A DNA stretch of 43,741 nt from an uncultured Lachnospiraceae bacterium (GTDB lineage: Bacteria; Bacillota_A; Clostridia; TANB77; CAG-508). The notes below the pieces were generated by a model, which searched no databases, was not told where the DNA came from, and saw only the letters and a list, made by a program, of their open reading frames with translations. The translations under genes were made by a program, and so were the position numbers. The DNA is taken from contig CAMUZC010000006.1 in assembly GCA_947165105.1 (NCBI GenBank), forward strand, positions 1 to 43,741. Reading direction: 5' to 3'. Each line of letters begins with the position of its first letter. The stretch's first letter is position 1. Below are positions 24,324 through 33,542 of this stretch, piece by piece.

Positions 24324-24884
24324 AGTAATTCCTCTTACAACAGTTCCAATATATCCATCATAAATTTGTTCAGCAGTTACTTTTCTATCTTGTTTTAGTC
24401 TATACAATAAACTTGAAAAAGTTACTCCAAAAATACCATATGCAATAGCTTCTGCATCTTTATCATAAAAAATACCTTCATCTATTCCTTCTCTTATTAC
24501 CTCTTCAATTCTATGTACATAATTATTAACCGCTTTTTGACATTTTCTTGTTCTTGATGTGTCTCCTAAAGTATTGTTTATAACGACTGTTATAAAGTCT
24601 TCATAATTAATAATTGTTTTTACTTCTACCAATAATATTGCCTTTATTTTATCTAGCGCATTTTCACAATGCCTAAATTTTAAATCAATACTATTATTTA
24701 AAAGTTTAGCACCTTCTTCTAACATTAAATCAAATAAATCTTCCTTTGTATCAAAATGATAATACAAAGCCCCTTTTGCAAATCCAGCTACTGCTGTAAT
24801 TTCTTCAATTCCAGTATTTTCATATCCTTTTTCCGCAAAAAGTTTTATTGCAGTTTTGAATAATATTCTTTTAGTCTTATTCAT
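24303..24884 (-). CDS. TetR-family regulator, probable controller of the fatty-acid operon
   Basis: 193 aa with an N-terminal HTH: LFAEKGYENTGIEEITAVAG, then AKGALYYHFDTKEDLF as recognition and linker helices. The C-terminal ligand domain is all-helical and unassigned. It is the last gene of the 11-kb FAS operon, 23 bases after acpP. A palindrome upstream of the first gene of the operon (35257-35266) has the ACCA-TGGT shape common for TetR sites, so autoregulation of the whole operon by an acyl ligand is a reasonable inference. The RBS (AAAGG) touches the ATG, so the start may be a few codons off. Confidence 0.82.
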   Translation of the reverse strand: MNKTKRILFKTAIKLFAEKGYENTGIEEITAVAGFAKGALYYHFDTKEDLFDLMLEEGAKLLNNSIDLKFRHCENALDKIKAILLVEVKTIINYEDFITVVINNTLGDTSRTRKCQKAVNNYVHRIEEVIREGIDEGIFYDKDAEAIAYGIFGVTFSSLLYRLKQDRKVTAEQIYDGYIGTVVRGITKPTYEA

Positions 24885-24907
24885 CCTTTAGTTCATCCTT
24901 TCAAATT

Positions 24908-25147
24908 TTATAGAAGGTTTGCTAAATAATCAACAACATCTCCTACTGTTACAATTTTTTCTGCTGCTTCATCTGGAATTTGAATTTCAAATTTTTCTTC
25001 AATTCCCATAACTAATTCAACAATATCTAATGAGTCTGCTGCTAAATCATCAACGAAAGAAGCTTCTCTTTTTACTAAACTCTCTTCCACTCCTAATTGT
25101 TCTACTATTATACCTTTTAAATTTTCAAATATTTCATTTTCACTCAT
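24908..25147 (-). CDS. acpP: Acyl carrier protein
   Basis: Carries growing acyl chains on phosphopantetheine attached to the Ser of [10 protein letters not shown]. It is 79 aa and strongly acidic, with the standard helix pattern ([20 protein letters not shown] before the Ser; [19 protein letters not shown] after). It lies between fabI and tetR in the FAS operon. Confidence 0.95.
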   Translation of the reverse strand: MSENEIFENLKGIIVEQLGVEESLVKREASFVDDLAADSLDIVELVMGIEEKFEIQIPDEAAEKIVTVGDVVDYLANLL

Positions 25148-25205
25148 AATTTAATTCCTCCTATTTTTTTTAGTAAATTTTTTTAAACAAAAAATATATT
25201 AACAT

Positions 25206-25979
25206 TTAGTTTCCCATAATGCAATATCCACTATCTGCATATATAACTTGACCTGTAATTGCTTCAGACATATTGCTTAATAAAAATGATGTTACATCTC
25301 CAATTTGGTTTATTGTCACATTTCTGTGTAATGGTGATTTTTCTTCAACAACTGTTAATATAGAATTAAAATCTTTAATTCCTTTAGCTGATAATGTTTT
25401 TATTGGTCCTGATGAAACAGCATTTACTCTAATTCCTTCTTTACCCAAATTTGCAGCTAGATATCTTACACTTGCTTCTAGTGCAGATTTTGCAATTCCC
25501 ATTACATTATAACCATCCAAAACTTTTGTTGATCCTAAGTATGTTAATGTTACTATACTTGCATTTTCATTTAACATGTCTAACTCTTTTGCAGTTCTTG
25601 CTGCTAATACAAGAGAATAACTGCTAACATCATTTGCATGTGCAAAACCTTCCTTACTTGTTTGAATAAAATCATTGTGTAAATCTTCTGTATTCGCGTG
25701 AGCTATTGCATGAACAATACCATCTAATTTACCGTTTTCTTCCTTAATCTTACAAAACACATCCTTTACTAGTTCATCCTCAGATGCACCATCTAAAACA
25801 TATGCTTTACTTCCTTTAAAATCTTCTATTAATTTTTCAATTTTATCTTTGTTTTCTTCTCCCATATATGTAAAAATTAATGTAGCACCTTGTTTATATG
25901 CTGATTCAGCAATTCCATATGCTATGCTCCATTTATTTCTAATTCCCATTATTAATATTTTCTTATCCTTTAAAATCAT
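25206..25979 (-). CDS. fabI: Enoyl-ACP reductase (NADH), FabI type
   Basis: Last reduction of the elongation cycle. It is an atypical SDR: NKWSIAYGIAESAYKQGA at the cofactor loop, AHANTEDL, then TYLGSTK and Y-N-V-M-G-I-A-K, giving the Tyr-x6-Lys pair of FabI rather than the Tyr-x3-Lys of FabG. The ending ITGQVIYADSGYCIMG is typical. At 257 aa it is full length. Many Clostridia use the flavoprotein FabK instead. It begins four bases after accA. Confidence 0.93.
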   Translation of the reverse strand: MILKDKKILIMGIRNKWSIAYGIAESAYKQGATLIFTYMGEENKDKIEKLIEDFKGSKAYVLDGASEDELVKDVFCKIKEENGKLDGIVHAIAHANTEDLHNDFIQTSKEGFAHANDVSSYSLVLAARTAKELDMLNENASIVTLTYLGSTKVLDGYNVMGIAKSALEASVRYLAANLGKEGIRVNAVSSGPIKTLSAKGIKDFNSILTVVEEKSPLHRNVTINQIGDVTSFLLSNMSEAITGQVIYADSGYCIMGN

Positions 25980-25982
25980 TTT

Positions 25983-26831
25983 CTATCCTCCTATCACTCT
26001 AAATCTATTGTACCTTTGCTCTTTAATTTCATCTGGAGATTTTTCTTTAAACTCTTTAATGTCATTTACTATTAACTTGCGAATTTTTTCAGCTATATTC
26101 TTTATGAATTTTTCATCATATTCTTGTTTTCTTGGCTCTTTTATTATTCCATCTATAACATTAAATTTTTTTAAATCTTCTGATGTTAACTTCATTTTTT
26201 CAGCTGCTTCTTTAGCTCTTTTTGAATCCTTCCATAAGATACTTGCAAATCCCTCTGGCGATAATATTGAATATATTGCATTTTCAAGCATATATACTTT
26301 ATTTCCTAACCCTATTGCTAATGCTCCTCCACTAGATCCTTCTCCTATTACAAATGAGATTATTGGAACATGTAGATTTGCCATTGTAAGCATTGATTCT
26401 GCAATTGCCTCTCCTTGTCCTTTTTCTTCAGCTTCTAACCCCGGATATGCACCTTTTGTATCAATAATTGTTATTATAGGTCTATTAAATTTTTCGGCTT
26501 GTTTCATAAATCTGATTGCCTTCCTATAACTTTCTGGATTTGGCATTCCAAAATTTCTTTCGATGTTTTCTGCTGTAGTTCTTCCTTTTTGTTGTGCAAT
26601 TACAGTAAAATTAAGATTTCCAATATTGGCTAGTCCACAACAAATTGCTTTATCATCTTTTGAAATTCTATCACCATGAAGTTCCATAAATTCGTCAAAA
26701 ATATATTGAATATAATCAAGACTTGTTGGTCTTTTAGGATTTCTAGCTATTTCGACCTTTTTCCAGGCTTGTTCGTTATTATGATCGTTTACTTGTTTAT
26801 TATTTAAAGCTTGTTTATTGTCCTCTTCCAT
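25983..26831 (-). CDS. accA: Acetyl-CoA carboxylase, carboxyltransferase subunit alpha
   Basis: Together with AccD it transfers carboxyl from biotin to acetyl-CoA. Landmarks are KKVEIARNPKRPTSLDYIQ, FMELHGDR, GMPNPESYRKA, TKGAYPGLEAEEKGQGEAI and IGEGSSGGAL, the oxyanion loop. Length is 282 aa, shorter at the N-terminus than the 320-aa E. coli protein, as in other Clostridia. Its ATG overlaps the accD stop by one base, consistent with equal expression of the two subunits. Confidence 0.95.
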   Translation of the reverse strand: MEEDNKQALNNKQVNDHNNEQAWKKVEIARNPKRPTSLDYIQYIFDEFMELHGDRISKDDKAICCGLANIGNLNFTVIAQQKGRTTAENIERNFGMPNPESYRKAIRFMKQAEKFNRPIITIIDTKGAYPGLEAEEKGQGEAIAESMLTMANLHVPIISFVIGEGSSGGALAIGLGNKVYMLENAIYSILSPEGFASILWKDSKRAKEAAEKMKLTSEDLKKFNVIDGIIKEPRKQEYDEKFIKNIAEKIRKLIVNDIKEFKEKSPDEIKEQRYNRFRVIGG

Positions 26832-27679
26832 TATAAAGCCTCCTTTTTATGGAACTTAATTATATTATATAACGTTTTTTTCATATCTTCTCTCTGTACT
26901 ATTTTATCTATAAATCCATGTTCCAATAAAAATTCTGAAGTTTGAAATTCTTCTGGTAATTTTTTCCCTATTGTTTGTTCTATAACTTTTCTGCCTGCAA
27001 AGCCAATTCTTGCTTTAGGCTCTGCCAAAATCACATCACCTAAACTTGCAAAAGATGCTGTTACTCCACCATAAGTAGGGTCTGTTAAAACTGCTATGTA
27101 CAAAATTCCAGCTTCATTTAACTTAGAAATGGCTTCTGTTGTTTTTGCCATCTGCATTAAAGATAATATTCCTTCCTGCATTCTTGCACCACCTGATGCT
27201 GTAAATATTATTATTGGCATATTTAACTCTATAGCTTTTTCTGCGGCATACGCTATCTTTTCACCTACTACTACACCCATGCTGCCCATTAAAAATCCAC
27301 TGTCCATAATGCAAATGACAACATCTTCACCATAAATCTTTCCTGTTCCAATTGAAACTGCCTCATTTATGTTCGTTTTCAGCCTTAAAGTTTCAATTTT
27401 TTTAGGATAATCCTCCAATTCTAAAGGATTTTTGTCCTTTGGATCATATTCGAATCTTGCATACGAATCATTATCAACAATTTGAGCTAATCTTCTATTT
27501 ATATGTAATCTGAAATAATTTCCACAATTAGGGCAAATATTTAAATTATCATGTAATTCTTCTTTATAAATAATATTTTTACATTCATCACATTTAATCC
27601 ATTTTCCAATTGGTATGTCTATGCTTGCCTTCTTTGATGACTGAACCAATTGTCTCTTTTTTATTTTATCTATTATCAT
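26831..27679 (-). CDS. accD: Acetyl-CoA carboxylase, carboxyltransferase subunit beta
   Basis: Partner of AccA. An N-terminal zinc ribbon is visible: CDEC...CPNC near residues 34-55. It is followed by the crotonase-like core with [19 protein letters not shown] and [17 protein letters not shown]. The 282 aa is typical. It starts 52 bases after the accC stop, the largest gap in this part of the operon. Confidence 0.95.
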   Translation of the reverse strand: MIIDKIKKRQLVQSSKKASIDIPIGKWIKCDECKNIIYKEELHDNLNICPNCGNYFRLHINRRLAQIVDNDSYARFEYDPKDKNPLELEDYPKKIETLRLKTNINEAVSIGTGKIYGEDVVICIMDSGFLMGSMGVVVGEKIAYAAEKAIELNMPIIIFTASGGARMQEGILSLMQMAKTTEAISKLNEAGILYIAVLTDPTYGGVTASFASLGDVILAEPKARIGFAGRKVIEQTIGKKLPEEFQTSEFLLEHGFIDKIVQREDMKKTLYNIIKFHKKEAL

Positions 27680-27731
27680 TTTACTTAATACACAAATACT
27701 AAATATATAAGATATTCGTGTTCTCCTTTCT

Positions 27732-29072
27732 TTATTTTTTGAAGTTTTTTTCTATAAATGACGTATCGTAATTTCCTCTTATAAAATCTGGATTTTTAAT
27801 AATTTCAAAAATAAAATCTGTATTTGTTGTCACACCTTCAATTACAAGCTCTTCAAGAGCTCTTTTTAATTTAGCTATTGCTTCATTTCGACTATTTCCA
27901 TAAACAATGAGTTTGGCAATCATAGAATCATAATAACTTGGAATTGTATATCCTTCATATATTCCAGTATCAATTCTAATACCATTTCCTCCAGGTAAAT
28001 TTAGTCCTGTAATCTTTCCTGGACATGGCATAAAGTTTTTATATGGATTTTCTGCATTTATTCTGCATTCAATAACATGATTTAGAAACTTAACATCTTT
28101 TTGCTTAAATTTTAATTTTTCATTTGCTGCTATTCTTATTTGTTCTTTAATTAAATCTATATTTGTTCTTAATTCTGTTATCGGATGTTCTACTTGAATT
28201 CTTGTATTCATTTCCATAAAATAAAAATTCTTGTCCTTATCTACTAAAAACTCAACTGTTCCAACGCTAGTATATCCTGCAGCTTTTGCTACCTTTATAG
28301 CAGCTTCTCCCATTTTATTTCTTAGTTTTTCATCAATTATAGTAGATGGAGTTTCTTCTAATATCTTTTGATGGTTACGCTGAACAGTACAATCTCTTTC
28401 ACCTAAATGTATGACATTTCCAAATTCATCAGCTAAAATTTGCACCTCAATATGTCTTGGATTTTCAATAAATTTTTCCAAATAAATTTCATCATCATTA
28501 AATGAATTTCGTGCTTCCTGCTTTACCAACATATAGTTTTTTTCCATCTCATCTTCTTTTAAAACTACTCTAATTCCTTTGCCTCCGCCTCCACTTGAAG
28601 CTTTAAGCATTACTGGATATCCAATTTTCTTTGATATTTTTTTTGCCTCTTCTAAGCTTTTTACGCTTCCATCTGAGCCCGGAATAACCGGAACACCATA
28701 TTTTCTCATTAATTCTTTAGAGTTTGATTTGTTTCCTAAGGCATCTATTACAGAAGATTTTGGTCCAATAAATTTAATATTAGATTCTTCGCAAATTTTT
28801 GCAAATTTTGCACTTTCTGATAAGAAACCATATCCAGGATGAATACTGTCACTTCCTGTTATATTTGCTGCTTCAATTATATTTTGTATATTTAAATAAC
28901 TTTTTTTGCTTGGTGCTTCTCCTATACATACTGCTTCATCTGCTAGTTTTGTATGTAACGATTCTTTGTCAGCTGTTGAATATACAGCAACTGTTTTTAT
29001 ATTCATTTCTTTACATGCCCTAATTATTCTAACAGCTATTTCACCTCTATTAGCTATAAGTATTTTATTCAT
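27732..29072 (-). CDS. accC: Acetyl-CoA carboxylase, biotin carboxylase subunit
   Basis: ATP-grasp enzyme that carboxylates biotin on AccB. Landmarks are [16 protein letters not shown] at the start, [10 protein letters not shown], the Gly-rich loop [27 protein letters not shown], and [16 protein letters not shown]. The 446 aa is full length. It is 15 bases after fabZ. I found no in-frame CGG despite about three out-of-frame occurrences. Confidence 0.96.
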   Translation of the reverse strand: MNKILIANRGEIAVRIIRACKEMNIKTVAVYSTADKESLHTKLADEAVCIGEAPSKKSYLNIQNIIEAANITGSDSIHPGYGFLSESAKFAKICEESNIKFIGPKSSVIDALGNKSNSKELMRKYGVPVIPGSDGSVKSLEEAKKISKKIGYPVMLKASSGGGGKGIRVVLKEDEMEKNYMLVKQEARNSFNDDEIYLEKFIENPRHIEVQILADEFGNVIHLGERDCTVQRNHQKILEETPSTIIDEKLRNKMGEAAIKVAKAAGYTSVGTVEFLVDKDKNFYFMEMNTRIQVEHPITELRTNIDLIKEQIRIAANEKLKFKQKDVKFLNHVIECRINAENPYKNFMPCPGKITGLNLPGGNGIRIDTGIYEGYTIPSYYDSMIAKLIVYGNSRNEAIAKLKRALEELVIEGVTTNTDFIFEIIKNPDFIRGNYDTSFIEKNFKK

Positions 29073-29087
29073 TTTTCTACCTTCTCT

Positions 29088-29519
29088 TTATTTATTATCT
29101 ACCAATGCAAAAGTCAATTCTCCTTTTGCAACTAGTTCTCCATCAACGCTTGCTTTAGCTTCACCTACGCCAATTGGTCCTTTTTGCTTTATAATATTAA
29201 CTTCTAATTTTAATCTATCTCCTGGTTTAACCATTCTTTTAAATTTCATTTTATCAATTCCAGCAAATAACGCATTTTTATTTTTATTTTCTTCTTTTGA
29301 AAGTATTGCCACAGCACCTGCTTGTGCCAAGCTTTCTGTTATTAAAACACCTGGCATAACTGGGTTTCCTGGAAAATGTCCTTGAAAATAGTACTCTGCT
29401 TCATTTACATTTTTATAACATACAGCGTACTCTCCTGGTTCAAAACTCTCAACTTCATCAATCATTAAAAATGGATCTCTTTGTGGAATTATTTTCTCTA
29501 TCTCTTTTTTATCTAACAT
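29088..29519 (-). CDS. fabZ: 3-hydroxyacyl-ACP dehydratase
   Basis: Dehydrates 3-hydroxyacyl-ACP. The hotdog-fold catalytic segment is HFPGNPVMPGVLITESLAQAG (landmarks HFPGNPVMPG and ESLAQ), with catalytic His and Glu both present, preceded by IIPQRDPFLMID. The 143 aa is normal. It is 8 bases after accB. Confidence 0.95.
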   Translation of the reverse strand: MLDKKEIEKIIPQRDPFLMIDEVESFEPGEYAVCYKNVNEAEYYFQGHFPGNPVMPGVLITESLAQAGAVAILSKEENKNKNALFAGIDKMKFKRMVKPGDRLKLEVNIIKQKGPIGVGEAKASVDGELVAKGELTFALVDNK

Positions 29520-29527
29520 ATTTACCT

Positions 29528-29983
29528 CTACTTTAATTTTATTAAATTTTCTCCAAATTCTACTGGTTCGCCATCTTTCTTTAAAATTTCAACTACTTCT
29601 CCTTCAAATTCAGATTCTATTTCATTCATCAATTTCATTGCTTCGATTATACATGTAGTTTTACCTTTACTTATCTTTTCTCCAACACTTATAAAACCTT
29701 TTTCATTTGGAGAAGGCTTAGAATAAAATGTACCAACCATTGGAGATTTTATGTATTTATATATCTGTTCTTGATTTATCTCTTCTTGACTAGGCTGTTC
29801 TACTATTTGCTTAGTAGTATTACTATATTCTTTAGTAGCATTTTCTCTATATTCAAAATTTTTTGTATCACAACTTTCTTTTATCATACTGATTTTTGTC
29901 CCATCTGGAAAATCAATTTCCAATGAAGCTATTTTAGAATTGCCAACATCATTAATCAATTTTTTTATGCTTTCATATTCCAC
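29528..29983 (-). CDS. accB: Biotin carboxyl carrier protein of acetyl-CoA carboxylase
   Basis: 151 aa with an N-terminal helical region, a Gln/Glu linker, and the C-terminal biotinyl domain. The modified Lys is in CIIEAMKLMNEIES. The 'thumb' region and the SPMVGTFYSKPSP motif are present. birA, its modifying ligase, is encoded in the same operon. Confidence 0.95.
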   Translation of the reverse strand: MEYESIKKLINDVGNSKIASLEIDFPDGTKISMIKESCDTKNFEYRENATKEYSNTTKQIVEQPSQEEINQEQIYKYIKSPMVGTFYSKPSPNEKGFISVGEKISKGKTTCIIEAMKLMNEIESEFEGEVVEILKKDGEPVEFGENLIKLK

Positions 29984-29998
29984 ATTTTTTCACCTCTC

Positions 29999-31234
29999 TT
30001 ATTTGTCAAATTTCTTTAAAATAATACTAGCATTGTGTCCACCAAAACCTAATGAATTTGACAATGCAATATTTATATCAGCTTTTTTACAATCATTTAC
30101 TACTAAATTCAAATCACATTCATCATCTTTTACCTTATAATTAATTGTTGGAGGTATAACACCTTCTTGAATTGCTTTAGCGCAGAAAATAGCTTCACAT
30201 ACACCAGCAGCACCAAGTAGATGACCTGTATTTCCTTTTGTTGAACTAACATAAACATCTTGATAATTTTCTCCAAAAACACTTTTAATAGCAACTGTTT
30301 CTGTTAAATCATTTAAATGTGTTGAAGTACCATGAGCATTTATATAATCAATATCTTTTGCTTCTATATTAGCATCTTCAATTGCTCTTTCCATTGCTCT
30401 TTTAGCACCATCTCCGTCTGGTGATGGTGATGTAATATGATAAGCATCAGACGTTGCACCATATCCTATTACTTCAGCATAAATTTTTGCATTTCTTTTT
30501 AATGCATGTTCAAGTTCTTCAAGAATAATAACTCCAGCGCCTTCTCCCATAACAAATCCATTTCTTTCTTTATCAAAAGGAATTGATGCTCTAGTTATAT
30601 CAGTTTCGCTTGATAGAGCCTTCATATTTTCAAAGCCTGCCATACTTGTTTTGCATATAGCAGATTCTGTTCCACCAGCGATTATTGCATCTTCTAATCC
30701 TAATTTTATTGTTCTGTAAGCTTCTCCTATTGCATGTGTTGATGAAGCACATGCTGTAACAATAGATACAGATTCCCCTTTAGCCCCAACATCAATTGCT
30801 ATGTTTCCGGCTGGCATATTTACGATTCCCATCGGAATAAATAAAGGCGATACTCTTTTGTTTCCTTTTTCATAGCATGTGTTACATTGCTCTTCAACAG
30901 TATTAAATCCTCCTATTCCAGTACTTACAAACACACCTAATCTATTGAAGTCAGTGTTATTTTCATCAATTTTACTGTCGGCCATTGCTTCTCTTGCTGA
31001 ACAAATGGCTAATAATGATGCTCTATCTGTCCTTTTTATTGTTTTAGCATCGAAAAATTCTTCGAAATTAAAATCCTTAACTTCTGCATCAAGTTTAGTT
31101 TTGAAATCTGTGCAATCAAATTGTTTTATATTGTCTATGCCGCATTTATTATTTAAAATTCCATTCCATGATGCATTAACTGTATTTCCAATTGGTGAAA
31201 CTAATCCCATACCTGTTATAACAACTCTCTTCAT
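29999..31234 (-). CDS. fabF: 3-oxoacyl-ACP synthase II
   Basis: Condensing enzyme of elongation, 411 aa. The active-site Cys is in VTACASSTHAIGEA, and the two His residues are in NAHGTSTHLND and KGNTGHLLGAAG. The opening MKRVVITGMGLVSPIGN and ending NSLGFGGHNASIILKK are standard. No FabH-type initiating synthase is seen in the operon, so that gene must lie elsewhere. Confidence 0.96.
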   Translation of the reverse strand: MKRVVITGMGLVSPIGNTVNASWNGILNNKCGIDNIKQFDCTDFKTKLDAEVKDFNFEEFFDAKTIKRTDRASLLAICSAREAMADSKIDENNTDFNRLGVFVSTGIGGFNTVEEQCNTCYEKGNKRVSPLFIPMGIVNMPAGNIAIDVGAKGESVSIVTACASSTHAIGEAYRTIKLGLEDAIIAGGTESAICKTSMAGFENMKALSSETDITRASIPFDKERNGFVMGEGAGVIILEELEHALKRNAKIYAEVIGYGATSDAYHITSPSPDGDGAKRAMERAIEDANIEAKDIDYINAHGTSTHLNDLTETVAIKSVFGENYQDVYVSSTKGNTGHLLGAAGVCEAIFCAKAIQEGVIPPTINYKVKDDECDLNLVVNDCKKADINIALSNSLGFGGHNASIILKKFDK

Positions 31235-31243
31235 TTTTTCCTC

Positions 31244-31984
31244 CTACATTAACATTCCGCCATCAATATTTATAACTTGACCTGTTATATATGAACTTTC
31301 ATCAGATGTTAAAAATTTCACAACATTTGCCACATCTTCTGTAGTTCCAAATCTTTTTAATGGTATCTGTTTTAAAATTTCTTCTTTTAGTTCATCCTTT
31401 AGAACTTCTGTCATTTTAGTTTGAATAAATCCTGGTGCTATAGCATTAACTGTAATATTTCTGCTGGCTACTTCTTTTGCTAAGCTCTTTGTAAATCCAA
31501 TAATTCCAGCTTTTGATGCAGAGTAATTTGTTTGTCCTGCATTTCCTGAAATACCAACTACTGAAGAAATATTAACAATTCTTCCTTTTTTAGCTTTAAT
31601 CATGTGTGGAATAGCATTTCTTGTTATATTAAATGTTCCAACTAAATTTATATCAATAACGCTTTCGAAATCTTCTTTTTTCATTCTCATTAATAATCCA
31701 TCTTTTGTAATTCCTGCGTTATTTACTAAAACATCAATTTTCCCATATTTTGAAATAACACCTTTGATAAATTCTTCTGAATTATCATAATCTGATATAT
31801 CACATTTACATGTATATATTTGTACTCCTATTTTTTCAATCTCCTTAATTAAGCTTTCTAAATCTTCATTTTCGGTTCTATAATTAGTCGCTATGTCATA
31901 TCCTTGTTTTGCTAGACTAATTGCAATTTGTCTTCCTATTCCTCTTGTTCCACCTGTAATAACAGCCACATTATTCATTTTCAT
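31244..31984 (-). CDS. fabG: 3-oxoacyl-ACP reductase
   Basis: NADPH-dependent SDR, 246 aa. Cofactor loop VITGGTRGIGRQIA, NNAGITKDGLLMRM, catalytic Ser in NISSVVGISGN, and Y-S-A-S-K. The C-terminus ITGQVINIDGGMLM is typical. Its start overlaps the fabD end by 14 bases; MNNVAVITGG two codons later is an alternative start. Confidence 0.95.
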   Translation of the reverse strand: MKMNNVAVITGGTRGIGRQIAISLAKQGYDIATNYRTENEDLESLIKEIEKIGVQIYTCKCDISDYDNSEEFIKGVISKYGKIDVLVNNAGITKDGLLMRMKKEDFESVIDINLVGTFNITRNAIPHMIKAKKGRIVNISSVVGISGNAGQTNYSASKAGIIGFTKSLAKEVASRNITVNAIAPGFIQTKMTEVLKDELKEEILKQIPLKRFGTTEDVANVVKFLTSDESSYITGQVINIDGGMLM

Positions 31985-32918
31985 TCTCCTTTACAAATTT
32001 AATAGTTTTTTCTAAACTTTCTACATCACAAATATTAAGTATATTAATTTCTTTATCTGTATCCATTCTCTTTATAAATCCTGATAGAGTCTTTCCTGGC
32101 CCTATTTCTATAAATGTGTCTATTCCACTATTTATCATCGTATTTAAAGATTTTGAAAATCTAACCGGACTTATTATATGTTTCATTAATATTTTTGAAT
32201 AATTGTCTTGATTTTCATACATTTCTCCATCAAGGTTCTTTACTACTTTAGAACTAAATTTATTAAATTCTATATTAGTCAATTCATTTTCGAGAGCTTT
32301 GGCACTTTCCAATAGTTTTTCAGTATGAAACGGACCAGACGTATTTAAGACTCTTACTTTTTTTGCTCCTAATTCTTTTGCTAGTTCTCCCGCTTCTTCA
32401 ACAGCTTTTTCTTCGCCGGAAATAACAACTTGACCTGTACAATTATAATTTACTGGAACAACAAATCCTGATTGTACATTGTTACATGCTTCTTCTACTT
32501 TAAAATCATCTAATCCTAATATAGCAGCCATTTTCCAATTACCTTTTGGTGCAAGCTCACTCATAAATTTTCCTCTTTTTTCAACGATTCTAATTCCATC
32601 AGCAAAATCAAAAAGATTACTATAAATCAATGCTGTATATTCTCCTAAACTTAATCCTGCCGAAATTTCAGCTTTTATATTTTTTTCTTCTAAAATTTTT
32701 AAAATTCCTAAACTCATTGTTAAAATACAAAGTTGAGTATATCTTGTTTGATTTAATTTATCATTATCTTCTTCAAATGATATATTTGCCACATCAATTC
32801 CTGTAATTGATTTAACTTCATTATATGTATTTCTTACACATTCATATTTATCGTATAAATCTTTTCCCATGCCTGAATATTGTGCTCCTTGACCTGGAAA
32901 TAAAAAACCTATTTTCAT
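31971..32918 (-). CDS. fabD: Malonyl-CoA:ACP transacylase
   Basis: Loads malonyl groups onto ACP, 315 aa. FPGQGAQYSGMGKDLY at the N-terminus, the nucleophile Ser in AGLSLGEYTAL (Leu replaces the usual His of GHSLG, as I recall for some Clostridia), Arg in the RGKFM helix, and the catalytic His in TSGPFHT. It begins four bases after birA. Confidence 0.94.
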   Translation of the reverse strand: MKIGFLFPGQGAQYSGMGKDLYDKYECVRNTYNEVKSITGIDVANISFEEDNDKLNQTRYTQLCILTMSLGILKILEEKNIKAEISAGLSLGEYTALIYSNLFDFADGIRIVEKRGKFMSELAPKGNWKMAAILGLDDFKVEEACNNVQSGFVVPVNYNCTGQVVISGEEKAVEEAGELAKELGAKKVRVLNTSGPFHTEKLLESAKALENELTNIEFNKFSSKVVKNLDGEMYENQDNYSKILMKHIISPVRFSKSLNTMINSGIDTFIEIGPGKTLSGFIKRMDTDKEINILNICDVESLEKTIKFVKENENE

Positions 32919-32921
32919 AAT

Positions 32922-33542
32922 TTAATCTCCTTTATTAATCCTAGCTTCTATTGTTTTTTCAAATTGATTGCAAAAAGAAGCTATAAACTGTTCAACATCA
33001 ATTTCTATACCAAATTCTTTTTTTATTGATGTTGCTATATCTTTTAATTCACTGCAAAATTCCATTTGCGAATTATTGATACCAATTCCAACAACAAGAT
33101 ACTTTATAGTACTTCCACTAACTTTTGTTTCAGTTAAAATTCCTCCTAACTTTTTACCGTTTTTATAAATATCATTTGGAATCTTTATTTCCAAATCTAT
33201 TTTGTATTCATCTTTCAGAATTTTAACAATTATGTTAGCTATTTCCAATGTAATACCTTCGAGTTCATTTGGCATACAATTTAGTTTCATAAAAAAAGAA
33301 AATGTAATATTATTTTGAGTTGAATACCACACTCTGCCATGTGTTCCAATACCTGAAGTTTGCTTATTAGCTCTAATTAATGTTCCATCAACTATACTAT
33401 TTTCCTGAATTTTTCTCCATATTTCTTTTTGAGTTGAATCAATTTCTTCATATACAGCATAATTTCTGCCAAGTTGTTTTGTTTTTAATCCTATTAATTT
33501 TTTAGAGTACTGTAATGTTGTTAATTCTTGCAATGTTTTCAT
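32922..33542 (-). CDS. birA: Biotin-protein ligase without DNA-binding domain
   Basis: Attaches biotin to AccB. 206 aa without the N-terminal HTH of repressor-type BirA. The ligase core shows EEIDSTQKEIWR, the biotin loop TSGIGTHGRVWYS, GGILTETKVSG and YLVVGIGINN. It overlaps the preceding ligase gene by 41 bases. Placing birA within the operon that makes its acceptor AccB is a logical but not common arrangement. Confidence 0.9.
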   Translation of the reverse strand: MKTLQELTTLQYSKKLIGLKTKQLGRNYAVYEEIDSTQKEIWRKIQENSIVDGTLIRANKQTSGIGTHGRVWYSTQNNITFSFFMKLNCMPNELEGITLEIANIIVKILKDEYKIDLEIKIPNDIYKNGKKLGGILTETKVSGSTIKYLVVGIGINNSQMEFCSELKDIATSIKKEFGIEIDVEQFIASFCNQFEKTIEARINKGD